A stretch of DNA of 64,000 nucleotides from Rhabditoides inermis. Lineage: Eukaryota; Nematoda; Chromadorea; Rhabditida; Rhabditidae. The notes beneath the pieces were generated by a model. That model had not been told where the DNA came from, made no database searches, and saw only the letters and a list, made by a program, of their open reading frames with translations. Of this stretch, positions 21,093-34,506 are shown one piece after another (within the stretch, counting starts at the first letter, position 1; every line of letters begins with the position of its first letter). The position numbers and the translations under genes were made by a program. Location: the NCBI GenBank assembly GCA_963966185.1, contig CAWZYM010000217.1, positions 478,501-542,500 on the forward strand, written 5' to 3'.

Positions 21093-22299
21093 TCAGTACT
21101 TGTTGTTGTTATTGCGTAAGTGTGTCTTTCGATCATCTTGCAATGGTTTTACAGGGTAGGATTTATGGGATTTCTCGCGCTCGTTCTTTTCCATTTCCAT
21201 GAGGGTGGTGCTGAAAAATTGAATAGTGAATCATTTTTTTTCCGAAAAATATTGATTGATCGCGCTGACCAGAACTGGATGAGCTCAGGGGTGAAGTGTG
21301 CATGCATGTTGAGGCCAGACGGGACGGAGAAGACCCTCTCCAATGTGTTCTTCCGATCATTCTCCCTCCTCTTCTTCTCGATCAGATAGCGCTTCCGTCG
21401 GGGGGACACTGTGATCCAGAAGACCTGATAATGAAGTTTAGAAGATAATACATGAGACAGGGCCACACCTTGAGTATGTAAATGGTGATTTCCATACAGG
21501 TGATGAGGGACATTCCGAGACACATTCCCATGTTGCCGCCAATCGCGCCTGGAGTACAGAATCGTATAACTGTTTCATTCTATATGCATATTGTATACTT
21601 ACTGAGCACATCAGTAACGGAGCTGCCCTTGCTTTCCTCGTATTGAGTGAATGACAACTCTCGGAAGAAGACGTTGATAGCGATCACATTCTCTGCGATC
21701 TCCTCCCGAGGCCAGTCGGACACCTGCAACGAATTCGCATTTTTTGTGTCGACATAGGTATTTTTGTACCTCATTGACAATCCAGTTCACGGCTCCTTTT
21801 CTCAATCCTTCGCCATGCGAGTTGAAAGACTGATAGGACCAGGAAGAACATTCCAGCTGCAAAGGAAAGAGATGAGATGGGCGTGGCTTGAATAGGATGT
21901 ACCTTGCATTCGTCACACTGTGGCATCTTGATGTTCTCAGCTTGCGTTTCGTCGCTGTCGAACTTGGCCTCGAGACACGTGTACAACTGGAAAAAAAGAA
22001 GATACACTCGAACACAACGGACGGTTCAGGTATACATTTTTCGATCTACTAAATTAGTCGAACCTGTAGAGGGGAGCAGACGGGAAGTGTGGATTGCTGC
22101 TGGAAGATATCGGATTCCAGTCGGTAGAGAGACGGGATGCAGCCGCATACAGAAGAGAAGTACTTGGCCTGTCAACAACCACTGTCATAAGTGTCACGCT
22201 TTCATTTCAGTTCAATTTTTCCGTAGCAAGAGTTTCAGATCAAAATTTGATCGGTGTGATATTGGAGAAGGTGGAAAAGACAGAGCAAAGTGAAAGGAT

Positions 22300-22334
<35 letters not shown>

Positions 22335-24209
22335 GGAGGGAGAGAGAGGGAGAGAGAGAGATGATGCTCACCCTGCACATGTTGACACACCCCGCCCCCG
22401 TGTATGGCATGGTGGTGTTGTACCCGGCCGGCCAGTCCCTCCGACAGTTGCCCCACTCAATCTCTGGAAGCAACTCGTACTTGGACGCCACTATCTGAAA
22501 GTATTCGTAAATTCATGAAGCATATTAACTTTTTGATTAAGAGTAGACGCACGGCAGAGTATCCTCTGCCGCCGGGCGCTGCTGATATGCCCTCTGCCGA
22601 GAGATGGGCTATGGACTCCGGGGAGTGGATGTGGTAGCGTACGCCCTTCTCCAGAGTCTGACCGAACTGCGATGTAGAGTCGTCTAGAAGAGAGATGATA
22701 CGGAGATAGCGGCATGTGTACTGACTGGTGATGCTGTCGTATTCCTCCTCCCTATGTGAGTGGACAATGACTTGGAGGCCTCCGCCGGTTCCGGCAGTCA
22801 CCTGCTGGTGCATCCACACTGCCGGAGACGTCGACAGATCCAGACGGAAACACTTCCCGAGGTCCGTCTGCACTGACGTCACGTAGTCACAGCACCGGAA
22901 GCGACGACCTCCGAACGAACAGATCTTCAGCAGGTCACTGCACTCGAAACTGGAAAGACAATTGGTTTGACAAAATTCTTTTATTAGTGCACACATTTTT
23001 TATTGTATTTTGTTTGTTATGAAGGCAGGGAGTGAAAAGTGAATAGTATGAGCATTGTATGTTACTCACCCAGCATCTTCGTAGAAAGAGTCAAAATTGA
23101 AATTGGCGTTGGTGTTTTGGTAATCAATCAGAGCAGCTTCTCCTTTCTCCAGGTCCGAGAGGTTTGTTTTCGAAAACAACGTCGATACCTGGAAAAGTAT
23201 TGGGAAGAGGAGATCGAGAGATGGGGGGGCTCTCACGTCAATGTTGGTGGTAAGTAGATAGTCTAGCAGCTTGGTGGGGAACTGTCCGGTCGAATTGAGG
23301 TCTGCAACATTCTGTGTAAGAGGTGATTTCTCTACAACAAGATAGGTTACCCAAGACATGCGACTTCCTGATGGGATTGAATGAGCAAAGAGTGACTGCA
23401 GGAAAGTCCAGGCCGTCTGACAGATGAAACGATACTTCAGAAGACACTGGGTGAGCGGCGTGGTTCGTCACCAATTCGTAGATCTACATAAAATGCTTTC
23501 ATAAGCGTTGGTTTTCCCATGTTCCATAGTGACTCGAGATTTTAGTTCGTCGCGCAGATAAGAGATCATATCCCGATCACGATCGGTCGGTTTTTGCATT
23601 TTACAATGGTCAGTCCTCAGTACCGCAAACCGCACGAAATATTTATATTTTATCTGTTTACCTATTTTTCACAACTCATTAGTTCTGCTCACGTCAGTTG
23701 ATTAAAATTAACTTCCGATACTCGCTTATTCTGACATAAATGCCTCTCGAAAAACGTTTGTAATGTTCTTGTTCACCTGGAATACGAAGAATGTGATACT
23801 AGCAGACCACCAGATTGCCCACAGAAGACTCCCGATTCCCTTGCCATTATAGATACGTTTCGGGCCGTGGAGGGTGGTGGTTGCTGAAATGTGCATATGT
23901 ATATGCTTATCCCCTCTTTCTATTAGGTTACGGCAAGTTGAATAGACTTGAATCACTCACTTGTGAAGTGTTTGGTCTCCCTGTCTACCGAATAGGCCAC
24001 CTCTCCCAGTCCTCGTTTACACTCGATCGGACTCTGCTCAGACTCCCGGATGTCCCGCGACGAGCCATTCATCGCGGGACTGCTGAAGCGACTTTGGCGT
24101 AAGTTCTGTTACCGTATGCTACTCACTTGGATGCCTTTCCAGTATTCTCCTTGCTATACCCCGACTCTGTGTCCAGGTAAAACGAAGCGTGTTTCACTCC
24201 ACACTCCAT
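21093..24209 (-). CDS. DEG/ENaC (degenerin/epithelial sodium channel) subunit, copy 1
   Basis: Amiloride-type cation channel subunit with two membrane segments and a large Cys-rich extracellular domain. Exons, 5' to 3': 24127-24209, 23961-24082, 23777-23883, 23351-23483, 23237-23301, 23070-23188, 22726-22949, 22553-22683, 22372-22494, 22064-22168, 21903-21986, 21770-21856, 21603-21723, 21469-21548, 21270-21424, 21093-21210; about 618 aa. Features: N-terminal LHGPKRIYNGKG (the conserved His-Gly gating motif), then TM1 SLLWAIWWSASITFFVF; FPAVTLCSFNP just outside TM1; many paired cysteines; pore region GGNMGMCLGMSLITCMEI, where GMS is the G-x-S selectivity filter; a basic cytoplasmic tail ending NNNKY. 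The start was chosen because the first exon (MECGVKHASFYLD) aligns with copy 2. Subfamily not assigned. One intron (23302-23350) is only 49 nt. Confidence 0.92.
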
Positions 24210-25690
24210 GTGTTAGGCAACTGGAAAGAGCAAACGTGGATGGAGTGAACTAAAGTTGAGTTGACAATGAAAAAGTATGATCTTCAAGCAACCAGGCGAG
24301 AACGGTTTCGAGACGATGGATCGATTGGATCAGATCAAGCTCAGACAGTGAGGAATGGGCCGAGGCATCGGAGAATATATAAGGTGGTTCGAGAATGTGA
24401 TAAAAGATTGGGGGGAACGCAAGACTCGCTTTCTCACGCGGCAGTGTGCAACTGAAACAACTGGGGTAAGGAGAGATCGCATCTCAAACGGTCAAACAAC
24501 CAACCAGTATCCAGTATCACTGACACTTTTTCTCCTGAATCAAACGGTAAGATAGTATCAGATGATCTTATCCTAAAATAACATCAGGACAGAGTGGAGC
24601 AATAGAAAGAGAAAACCGTATGCAAAAAGTTAGTATAAACGAGTTTTGTGTGAAAATCACACGCTTGTCAGTCAAGTTAGTAAGTACTCCGCGTATTTGT
24701 TTTACATTTCGGTTGTTGATTATGATCAGGGTTAGGGTAAAATTGTGTTGGTCAGTTAGCGAAAGTACAAAATGTCGAGAGTTAACTGTACTTAGCAGAA
24801 AAAAAGGAATGTACTGCTTTGAGTTATGGAGACAAACTCTGAAGGGTTAGGGATTCTTCTACAATCTGAAGTTCGGCTCGTTCGGCTGGGAAATAAAGGT
24901 AAAATGTCGTTAGGAATTAAGGAATTCTTTTTGGTTGTAAGGAACTATATTTGTAAAGTTTTTAGATCATCTTATTAACTCCAAAAAGACAATTACGTTT
25001 ATTTGGTCTCAACCAGTACTTCCCTGTTCACATTCTCGTTCTTCCGTTTACTGATCTCTTTTTGACTTCTGACTTCTCTCTTTCGGTTCACTGCAAACGT
25101 TTTCTATCACTTTTTACTCATTGAAGTAGCAACGAAGTTGATCTCGTGATCGTATAGAAGTAATTTTTAAAGTGAATAAAAGTATTGTAGGCTCTTCGAT
25201 TCCACCTTTTCCCGTCATCCCTATTCGATATGCCAATCCATCATACTATCACATCATACGGAAACAGTGTGATGTGTGACAGAAATCAGGATGCTTCCCA
25301 CATGATATCATAACAACACACATTGAACTGTTCATCTACTGGGAATGCAAATGATCTTGCGAACAGTTGAAAAGGTGAGAAACGAAAGGTGATAGAAGTC
25401 GTGTGATTGGCTGCGCGCCTCTCTCGCGCATCCAAGATGTGTGACAGTGTGACACATTCATCAAATCGAGCCGCTTTTATCACGAAAAGCTTTTGTGTGC
25501 ATTTTGTAGTAAACAAGTGCACAAGACAAATGAACCGTATTTATAAATACCTAGAATGTACAGGCCTAACCTAGACCCTAACAAATACATTTTTGTAAAA
25601 TGCGAACATACACATACACGTATAAAAAGTTGAACACGAAACTGCTTGGAGTAAAGCGGAGTGAGATCGGAGAGGCGGGTGAGAGAGGGG
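24210..25690. other. Intergenic spacer between the two DEG/ENaC genes
   Basis: About 1.5 kb holding the presumed promoter of copy 1 and the 3' end of copy 2. No exon, tRNA or repeat recognised. Confidence 0.5.
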
Positions 25691-25852
25691 CTAGTACTTG
25701 TTGTAGAACTGTTTCAAGCCATCCTCCTTGAGGGGGTCGACGGGAACACCGGGGAAGAACTGGGAACGATCACGCTTGTACCTCTCCATCAAGACGGTGC
25801 TGGAAAGGGATGGGATCATCACTCTTTCTCTCTCTCTCCCTCTCTCTCACTA

Positions 25853-25909
<57 letters not shown>

Positions 25910-26308
25910 CTCACCAGAACTGTACGAGTTCGGGCGTGACCTCTGCCCCTCTGCTGGCGAGGTCTGATTGGACGGAGAAGACGTTCCTCTCCAGCTTTCC
26001 CTTCCTGTCCTTCTCGTTTCTCTTCTTCTCTATCAGATATCGCTTCCGGCGGGGCGAGAGAGTGATCCAGAAGACCTAAAATGGAACAGTTTATCATTGA
26101 AAGATAGGAGATGGAGGGTGGGAGGGAGGAAGCAAGGGTGAGAGCGAGAGAGGAAAAGGAAGAGAGAAGAAATGGAGGAAAATGGAGGTTTCGCACCTTG
26201 AGTATGTATATTGCGATCTCCATACAGGTGATGAGAGACATTCCGAGACACATTCCCATGTTGCCTCCAATAGCACCTGAAGAATAGTGTTCATATAGAC
26301 TGGACTCT

Positions 26309-26350
<42 letters not shown>

Positions 26351-27821
26351 CCCCCTCTCTCTTTGTCTCGTAACTCACTGAGCACATCCGTGACTGAGCT
26401 GCCCTTGCTTTCCTCGTATTGAGTGAAGGACAACTCTCGGAAGAAGACATTGATAGCGATCACATTCTCCGCGATCTCCTCCCGAGGCCAGTCGGACACC
26501 TGAATCCAATCCATCTTAGGCGAGCAATGAAGTTTCTTACACTTCCAAGCGGGTGAGTGATGCGTGCGTGGAACTCAGTGCAGTGATAAACAGTCACACC
26601 TGATCGACTCACCTCGTTCACTATCCAGTTCACTGCTCCGTTTCGCAGTCCCTCTCCGTAGGAATTGAATGACTGATAGGACCAGGAGGAGCATTCCAGC
26701 TGCAAGGGATATGGGTTAGATGGGCGTGGCTTGAGTGGGCGGTACCTTGCATTCGTCACACTGTGGCATCTTGATGTTCTCGGCCTGTGTCTCGTCGCTG
26801 TCGAATTTCGCCTCGAGACACGTGTATAACTGAGCAGTTAGTATAATAACCAACATCGCACCACATTGGAAGTAGACTCACCTGTAATGGAGAGCAGACC
26901 GGTACGGAATGCGACTGCGGGAAGAGGTCCGAGTCGAGTCGGTAGATCGAGGGAACGCAGCCACACACAGACGAGAAGTAGTTGGCCTGCAGAGAGAGTG
27001 TCATGGTGGAAAAAGAGTGGGGGACGCACCCTGCACAGGTTGATGCAGGTGGAGCCGGTGTAGGGCATTGTGGTGTTGTACCCTGCCGGCCAGTCCCTCC
27101 GACAGTTGCCCCATTCATTCTCCGGAAGCAACTCGTACTTGGAGGCCACTATCTGAAGGAAAGACATGAGAGGAGGAGGGGTGGGTGAGACGCACCGCCG
27201 AGTATACCCTGGCTCCCGGGGCTGCTGAGATGCCCTCTGCCGACAAGTGAGCCACGCTGTTGTTCGAATGGATGTGGTAGCGCACCCCGTTCTCCAAAGC
27301 TTGCCCGAACTGCGAAGTCGTGTCGTCTGAAGAAACGTTAAAATACTTTTACTCCAAACACATTGAAGGAGGAAAGAAGAAGAAAGGGGGTATGCACTGA
27401 CTTGTGATGCTGTCGTATTCCTCCTCCCTGTGTGAGTGGACGATGACTTGGAGGCCTCCGCCGGTTCCGGCAGTCACCTGCTGGTGCATCCACACTGCCG
27501 GAGACGTCGACAGATCCAGACGGAAACATTTCCCGAGGTCCGTCTGCACTGACGTCACGTAGTCACAGCACCGGAAGCGACGACCCCCGAACGAACAGAT
27601 CTTCAGCAGGTCACTGCACTCGAAACTGGAAAAAAACGATGCAAATAAGGGGTAGAGATAAATGGAAAGAGAATTGCACTAACCCAGCATCCTTATAGAA
27701 TGTGTTGAAGTCAAAGCTGGGGTTGGTGCTCAAATACTTCATGAGCTCCGACTCTCCCTCGTCCAGGTCAGTCTGGTTGAGGTTCATGTAGAGGGTAGAG
27801 ACCTGTAAGAGGGTGATATGG

Positions 27822-27860
<39 letters not shown>

Positions 27861-28587
27861 AGGGAGAGAGAGAGAGAGGGAGAGAGAGAGGGAGAGAGAG
27901 AGAACACTCACATCAATGTTCGTGGTAAGTAGATAGTCTAGCAGCTTGGTGGGGAACTGTCCGGTCGAATTGAGGTCTGCAACATTCTGTGTAAGAGGTG
28001 ATTTCTCTTGAAAACGATAGGTTACCCAAGACATGCGACTTCCGGATGGGATTGAATGAGCACAGGGTGACTGCAGGAAAGTCCAGGCCGTCAGAGAGAT
28101 GGAACGAGACTCCAGAAGACACCGGGTGCGCAACGTGGTTCTTCACCAACTCGTAGATCTGAAAGGATGTGAGGAATTGCGTCCATAGTTCCCCTTCTCC
28201 CTCTTTCTCCTTCCCCTCTCACTGCGGGGGTGAGTGGGCTCAAAACTTGAGCTGTGCCCATGCGCGTTTGATTCCTTGATCGCATACAGAATAGACGGTG
28301 ACCGATCGGGTTATGCTATTCCAATCTTCTCACAGCTCATTCTCGGATCGTGAGCGGTCGAAGCACGCCACTATATAAGCACACAGTAGCACACGCATCC
28401 TACCACTGTCACTAGCTATCACTGTTCACTCTACTGATGATTTCTCTCGTTCTGTTACCTGGAATATGAATAGTCCACTGCTGGCAGCCATCCACACAGC
28501 CCACAGCAGCCACGCGATTCCCTTGCCATAGTAGATGCGCTTCGGACCGTGGAGGGTGGTCGTCGCTGCAAGGAACATATACTCATC

Positions 28588-28625
<38 letters not shown>

Positions 28626-29151
28626 ATCTCTCTCTCTCCCTCTCTTTCTCTGGTCGCTGCAACGTGTCGGCTCGTATCCTACTGTATCATGTGGCACTCA
28701 CCGGTGAAGTGTTTCGTCTCCCTGTCGACCGAGTAGATGATATCGCCCTCCTTCCATCTGTGCAGTGACTCCTCCGTTTTGTGCACCAGAATCGATGCCT
28801 TTCGCTTCAGCTTCGTTGTTGAAGCGCTAAAACGGAAATCGTCTCGAGATGTTGAATATTGGAGCGAAAACATGCATGTCATCCCTTTGTGTGACAACCG
28901 TTATGGTACGCGTCAGTGACATCAGTGTTTACCATGAATTGGTATGGCTACGGAAACGACCGGTCACGAAAAGGCAAAGGGCACTCGCCATCGGAAGTGG
29001 CTGTTTACAGTAACAAGCGATGTAAGCTGGCTATGGCAATAGATGTACCGTACCTGGACATTCTCTCGGTGCTCGCTGAGCTGTGCCTCTGCGAGTCGAG
29101 GTCGCCCACATCCAGGTAGAAATGAGCGTGCTTTTCAGGAACGACCTCCAT
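25691..29151 (-). CDS. DEG/ENaC channel subunit, copy 2
   Basis: Tandem paralog of the gene at 21093-24209, with the same 16-exon structure and phases. Exons: 29054-29151, 28702-28826, 28459-28565, 28026-28158, 27912-27976, 27684-27802, 27402-27625, 27196-27326, 27030-27152, 26882-26986, 26746-26829, 26613-26699, 26379-26499, 26197-26276, 25915-26075, 25691-25799; about 623 aa. Motifs: LHGPKRIYYGKG, TM1 WLLWAVWMAASSGLFIF, DFPAVTLCSFNP, pore GGNMGMCLGMSLITCMEI, C-terminus ending FYNKY. An AG acceptor (gttgcag) lies 7 nt before the ATG, a likely trans-splice site. Two regions are nearly identical in DNA to copy 1 (see findings), while the first exons and the tail differ strongly. The copies may co-assemble or be expressed in different cells; nothing in the sequence decides this. 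Confidence 0.93.
25821..25906. repeat. CT/GA microsatellite in DEG/ENaC-2 last intron
   Basis: (CT)n of about 85 bp ending 8 bp from the donor of exon 25915-26075. Confidence 0.95.
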
Positions 29152-29159
29152 CCAAGCAC
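29152..29159 (-). other. Probable spliced-leader acceptor of DEG/ENaC-2
   Basis: On the minus strand gttgcag is followed by 7 nt (TGCTTGG) and the ATG. With no convincing upstream exon, SL trans-splicing is the simplest reading. Confidence 0.4.
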
Positions 29160-29802
29160 TGCAACACAATCATGACAAGTACATGGAGAGAACGCGAGAG
29201 TCATGAACAATAATGAACCAACGGAGAGAGTAAATCATCGACACACGTGACAAGTACAACAACGTTGGCCCAGACGACGCCAATGAGTGCAGAGTAGGTA
29301 GGAAAAGGAAAGGACGAGTGTATGCGAAACACTCGCCAAGTACACTGCGCACTGGCAGACTGCATCTAGGGGAGCGGCTATGCGACATACAATGGAGACT
29401 CGAAATGCTATCACGGAGCGCTTCAAAGGAACCGCGATCAACAATGCGATGTTGATCTTGTGGTCTCAATTCAATGACATCACTTCCGGTGACGGTTCGA
29501 GATGGGAGTGTTGTCGAGATCAAAGAGGCAAATGTCGCGTTTTGAATGGTTACATAAATACCGTAGGCGATAAAGTTTAGGAAGAAGTAAGAACAGAAGG
29601 GAGGGATGCGGCAAGATATGTGAAAGAGAATACCGTAGATGGGTGTTACTGTGAGCGGTCGGGTCTCGACTCTCGACCGGTCAAATCACCAGCAACACAC
29701 GGCGACCTTTTTGCGGAAGCGAACACCGGGCCGGACAAAAATGAACCGGAGCATGGAATCTTATATACGCGGAGCAATCGTGTCTGATGATCTCTCTCTC
29801 CC

Positions 29803-29867
<65 letters not shown>

Positions 29868-30561
29868 TTCTCTACAATGAAACACGTCAGCGGGTGAGAG
29901 AACGGGTGCAATAAACGGAGTGCGGGTAGGGGAGTTGGATCAAAGTGTGTGCTCCGGTGGCGCGGGTGGCAGAGTGAGTCACTCCACTCACTCGCCACAC
30001 TCCTTATATAGTTGATCGGAGCGGCGAGGCTCGGCGACCGGTCAACTCCCCTACTCACACACATACATACATCACTCCTCCTCCCGAGTTCTCTCCCTCA
30101 AAAGATGCCATCGTCCTCCTTCCGCCAAACGAAACGCATAAATAGTTTTAGAGCACGCGACAATACAACAAACGACGCTCTGACTATAAACGATACGGCG
30201 CGCACTCACTCAGACTGGTTGAGTGAGTTGCGATTACTACAGCGTACGCAATCGAGTACCCTGCCTTATATGGCATGCCTTTTTAGACCTAATGTTTATC
30301 CGTACCGGTAGGATTCCGCTGTTCAACAGTTCAATCACTACTGTTCCGTAAGCCAAATCCCTAGTGATTTCTTTCGATAAAAGTGTGGCGCTCGTTTTAC
30401 GGTAGTCATTTCCCTCACCGTTTACTCCGTTTACGGTCTACTACATACATGCGATGCGAGAGAGTGTGTCTGTGTGTGGTTTGTTTAGGGGTAAGTCCGC
30501 GTCATATTTGCAGGTTTTGTTGTCCCGTGCTGGGCGCGACAGTTAAACTTGTCGTCGTCTC

Positions 30562-30608
<47 letters not shown>

Positions 30609-31401
30609 AACACGTGTTCTATCACGCACTCCCTTCTTTCTATGGCCAAGTGGCTATGGGTGCCACTTTTGAGCGTATGATCTCCGTGTTTGATTTCCCT
30701 TTTTTGTACCATTATTACTGGGGTAAACTGCGGAGCGGGTGTGAACTATGGTTGTTGCATTTCCGAATTCTGCAGGCAAAATTTTTCTAAAAAGGGATCG
30801 TGCGCCTTTTTTGACTCTTTTTTTTGTGAAGAGTAAACGGTTGGAAGCGGCAAGTAACGTGCATTTTCGGTGGTATATGACGACATGGCAGCGAAAAAGT
30901 GAACTCGCGAACCGAAGATAGTATCAGCACCGGCGACCTGCGATCCCCTTTTGCACACAAACACAAACACTCGTCAAGTATCATAGAAAAAATATTTATT
31001 CGATTATTACAAAGATACATCACACACTCAACTCAATACATCTGATTCACTATATACATCACGCTACAGTATGGCAAGTATATCAATATACCGTAAAAGT
31101 AGTCTCTTAAAAATTAAAATTGACACAACAATATTCTGAAAAAGACAATAGCAGAGGCTCCTTGATAGAATTCGCAAATACGAGTACGAGCAGCCATACA
31201 AAGGGAAACACTCATTAACTAAATACAAACTCAAAAGACGAAAAACTAAAAGTAATAAAGTAATAAAACATACTGTAAGTGATAGAGAGAAAACTACACT
31301 CTGTAAGAGACCCTCATCGGCTAGAAACGCGAAACTTTTTTGAAAGGGCGCGCGGGTACAGTACCATCTGTTGGAATGGTTTTGATGAGACTACCTGCAG
31401 A
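29160..31401. other. Intergenic spacer between DEG/ENaC-2 and the DUF4139 gene
   Basis: About 2.2 kb. It should contain the DEG/ENaC-2 promoter (right of 29152) and the 3' untranslated region of the DUF4139 gene (about 31000-31401, AT-rich). CT tracts lie at 29790-29872 and 30572-30606. No exon chain could be built on either strand; long frames over the CT tracts are only Leu-Ser or Arg-Glu repeats. Confidence 0.5.
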
Positions 31402-32133
31402 TCATACGGCGCGGAAGGACACGCTTTCGTGTAGGGGGTGTTCGAGGGTGTACTTGATGGCCAGCTCCCGCTGCTGTCCGGCTGCCAGCGTGGCCGTCCA
31501 CTCCAGGATGTGCTCGCGGGTGAGACGCGCCTCCTCCGCGCCATGCGCCTTCGTACCACGCACGTCCGGACACACGATCGCGATCTGCAACATACAAACA
31601 GTGACCTCATCTGCTGTTTCGGATGTATGCGGGAAGGTTTCATATGAAGTAGAAACGACTGGGTACCTTGATCTTGTCGTCGGTGCTCTTGGGGATCTGC
31701 TCCCTGACGGTGACTCGCACCGACTGCGCTGCTTTGGCGTTGCGAAGCGAGACGACCCTCTCGTGAGTGACCAGCGTCGACTTGGACATGAAACCCACCT
31801 ACAATCGCCCGGGTGACGCGCCGTCCCAAGCAAGCGAGTGGTGCATATGTGATAGTCAGTGATGAGAGACCGGCAGAGCACTAGTACTAGTATGCAGGAC
31901 GATATGCGGATGCTTACCTGTTCCTGCTGTCTCGTGGGTGTCTTGTATTCGATCTTGACAGATGGATCCACTCCCAGCGAACACTTGAACTCGTCTCCGG
32001 GAGCGATCGCGCGAAGGTGCGTCTGCAGGGGGAGAGATGAGAGAGGGAAGGAGAGAGAGAGAGAGGGAGGGAGGGAGAGGGAGAGAGAGAGAGGAGGGGG
32101 AGAGAGAGGGGGGAGAGAGGAGGGAGAGAGAGA

Positions 32134-32172
<39 letters not shown>

Positions 32173-34469
32173 CCCGCGCACCTTGGCGACGAAGCTATTG
32201 TTGAGGTATATGGCAGCGTCTCCGGGAAGGAGAGGATGCGGAGACGAGTTCGTCACCTAAAGTGTTTGAAATGCGACAGTGCCAATAAAGTATTGTTAAA
32301 TTCTGTAAAATGTGCGAATTCATGAGTTTTCAAAAATCTTTACATATGACGTGAGTGAAACGTACCACCGCGGAGAGATAGGCGCTGGCGGATCGAGACG
32401 GGACGCAGTCGTGGAGGAATGCACACGCCAGGTCCGTCTGGAATACGATGTATCAGATCTGCATTGATCGCGGTTACGGTAGTATCGTACCTGTGCGACG
32501 AGCACCTTGTGCTCTGTGCCATTCGAGGGTACGGTGACCGGGCGGGCGATGGAGAAGCAAGTGGAGACGAGGTTGTCGACACTCTGAACACACACCATAC
32601 TCTCTCTCCCTCTCTCTTTCTCCCTCTCTTCCTCTCTCTCTCTCCATCTCTCCCCCCTCCCCTTCTCTCTCTCCCTCCCTCTCCCCTTTTCTCTCTCTCT
32701 CTATCTCTCCTCCTCTCCCCTTCTCTCGCTCCTCTTTCTTTCCCCTTCTCTCTCTCCCCCTCCCCCTCTCTCTCTCTCTCACCGGCTGCGACACGCTGCT
32801 CTCCTCGCTGCTCCTCTGCGCGAACCGGTACATGGCCGCCGCGTCGACTATCTCATTCATGTCGAACGATCCGAATCCCATGTCCTGCACGGTCTGCGTG
32901 TGGTGTGAGAGAGGCTGAGTGTGTGCCTACCTCTTCTGACGCCGCCGTCATCAGCTGCTTCCGGCGCGCCGCCGACGACGCCTGCCGCTGGCGCATGCTG
33001 GAAAGGGAGTTGGGAGAGGGAGAGGAGGAAGAACACTCACTGTCTGCTGGGTCGATGTATGCTTGCTGTGAGTGGGGCGAGCTGCGGGGCGCACCCGCCC
33101 ACCGAGGGAGCCGCCGTCGACAGAACCAGCTCGGCCTGGCGCCAGTCGTCGCCAGTGTTCTGCTCCACCAGACCGTAGTAGCACAGCTGCAAGCCCATGT
33201 AACTACAAACTTCAGTACCCATGAGTACCGTACCTTGACAGTGCTCGGCTGGGCGTCGTCTCCGCCGACGGTGCTGGCTCGGATGTCGTAGGCAGGCTTC
33301 CAGCTGGCGCAGTACACCTGATAGGAGACGAACAGCTCCACGTCGCCCGCCTGGTCCATCTCCACCACAATCGAGATGTTCCTGGAAGGAATTGAGTGTC
33401 CCTCTGTTTGTTTCAAGTTCGTGTGAGGAATGAGTGAGTATACGGAGTTTCGACCAAGGAGTGTGTGTGGTATTCCTATCTGTCTGTGTGCCCACCTCTT
33501 GACGGAGTCGTACTCGTATCCGCACCGCAGCTGGTCCACCCTCCTCTCCAGCTGCTCTGCCCTCTCTGCGAGTGCCTCGCACTCCCGCTGCCGCCCACGC
33601 ATCTCTGTCTTCAGATTGCCCACCGTCTCGCCTGCAACACAGCTAGTATAGATTTTTTTTAACTAGTAGTACTCAGAAAAAAACTAGTAGTTCGTGATTT
33701 TACTGGTCTTGGATTGTTTGTGCTATGAGATCATTTCCCTACTAACTACAGTTTGCAATAAAACCAGATCACTCTCTGTTTTCTTGATCTCGTGTTTCTT
33801 TATTTTATGGTCTCGTTAACCATGATCCATGAAGTCACAATGTTCTTCTACCCACTCTCCTCCATTCTTCCACAGATGACGGCTGTGATTGTTAGTCTCT
33901 CTGTTTTCTCCCCTCGTCCAGGTTTACAACCACCCTTTATCGCTACCTCTATATCAAATTAACCAATTTGTTTACCGATTTGTGTTGATAAGGGGAGTAG
34001 TCATGATGATCTTCTAATAGTTTTGCCATTTTCCATGCTCTTCCCGCATTTGCACGCGAGTGCGATTACGCCTATCGCCTGCCGGAAACTGATCGTCGGT
34101 CGAACATAGGCTCACAACGTGGCGCTACAGTACTCACACACCTTTTATCTCACACACCTTTTATGAGAGCTACGGATGCTATCGTAACTACACAAGAAAA
34201 CATGCGGCTACATTGGCTTACCGTAATACTTGAGGAAGGAGGCGAGGTTGCTGAGTGAGTCTTCATTCATGAGGAATCCGATGGAGGAGGCCCCGATGGA
34301 AGAGAGTGACTGGCTGCCGGCCAGAGAGTGCCTCCTTGCCATCAGATGGGGAGGGGGAGGGGACGAGTCCGGAGTGAGGGGAGACGCCGCCGGAGCCGGA
34401 CCAGAAGCTATCTGAAAGATCCTCCACCTTGTCCTTGTTTCCACCGAATATAAAAAAAATGGGAGAGGA

Positions 34470-34506
<37 letters not shown>

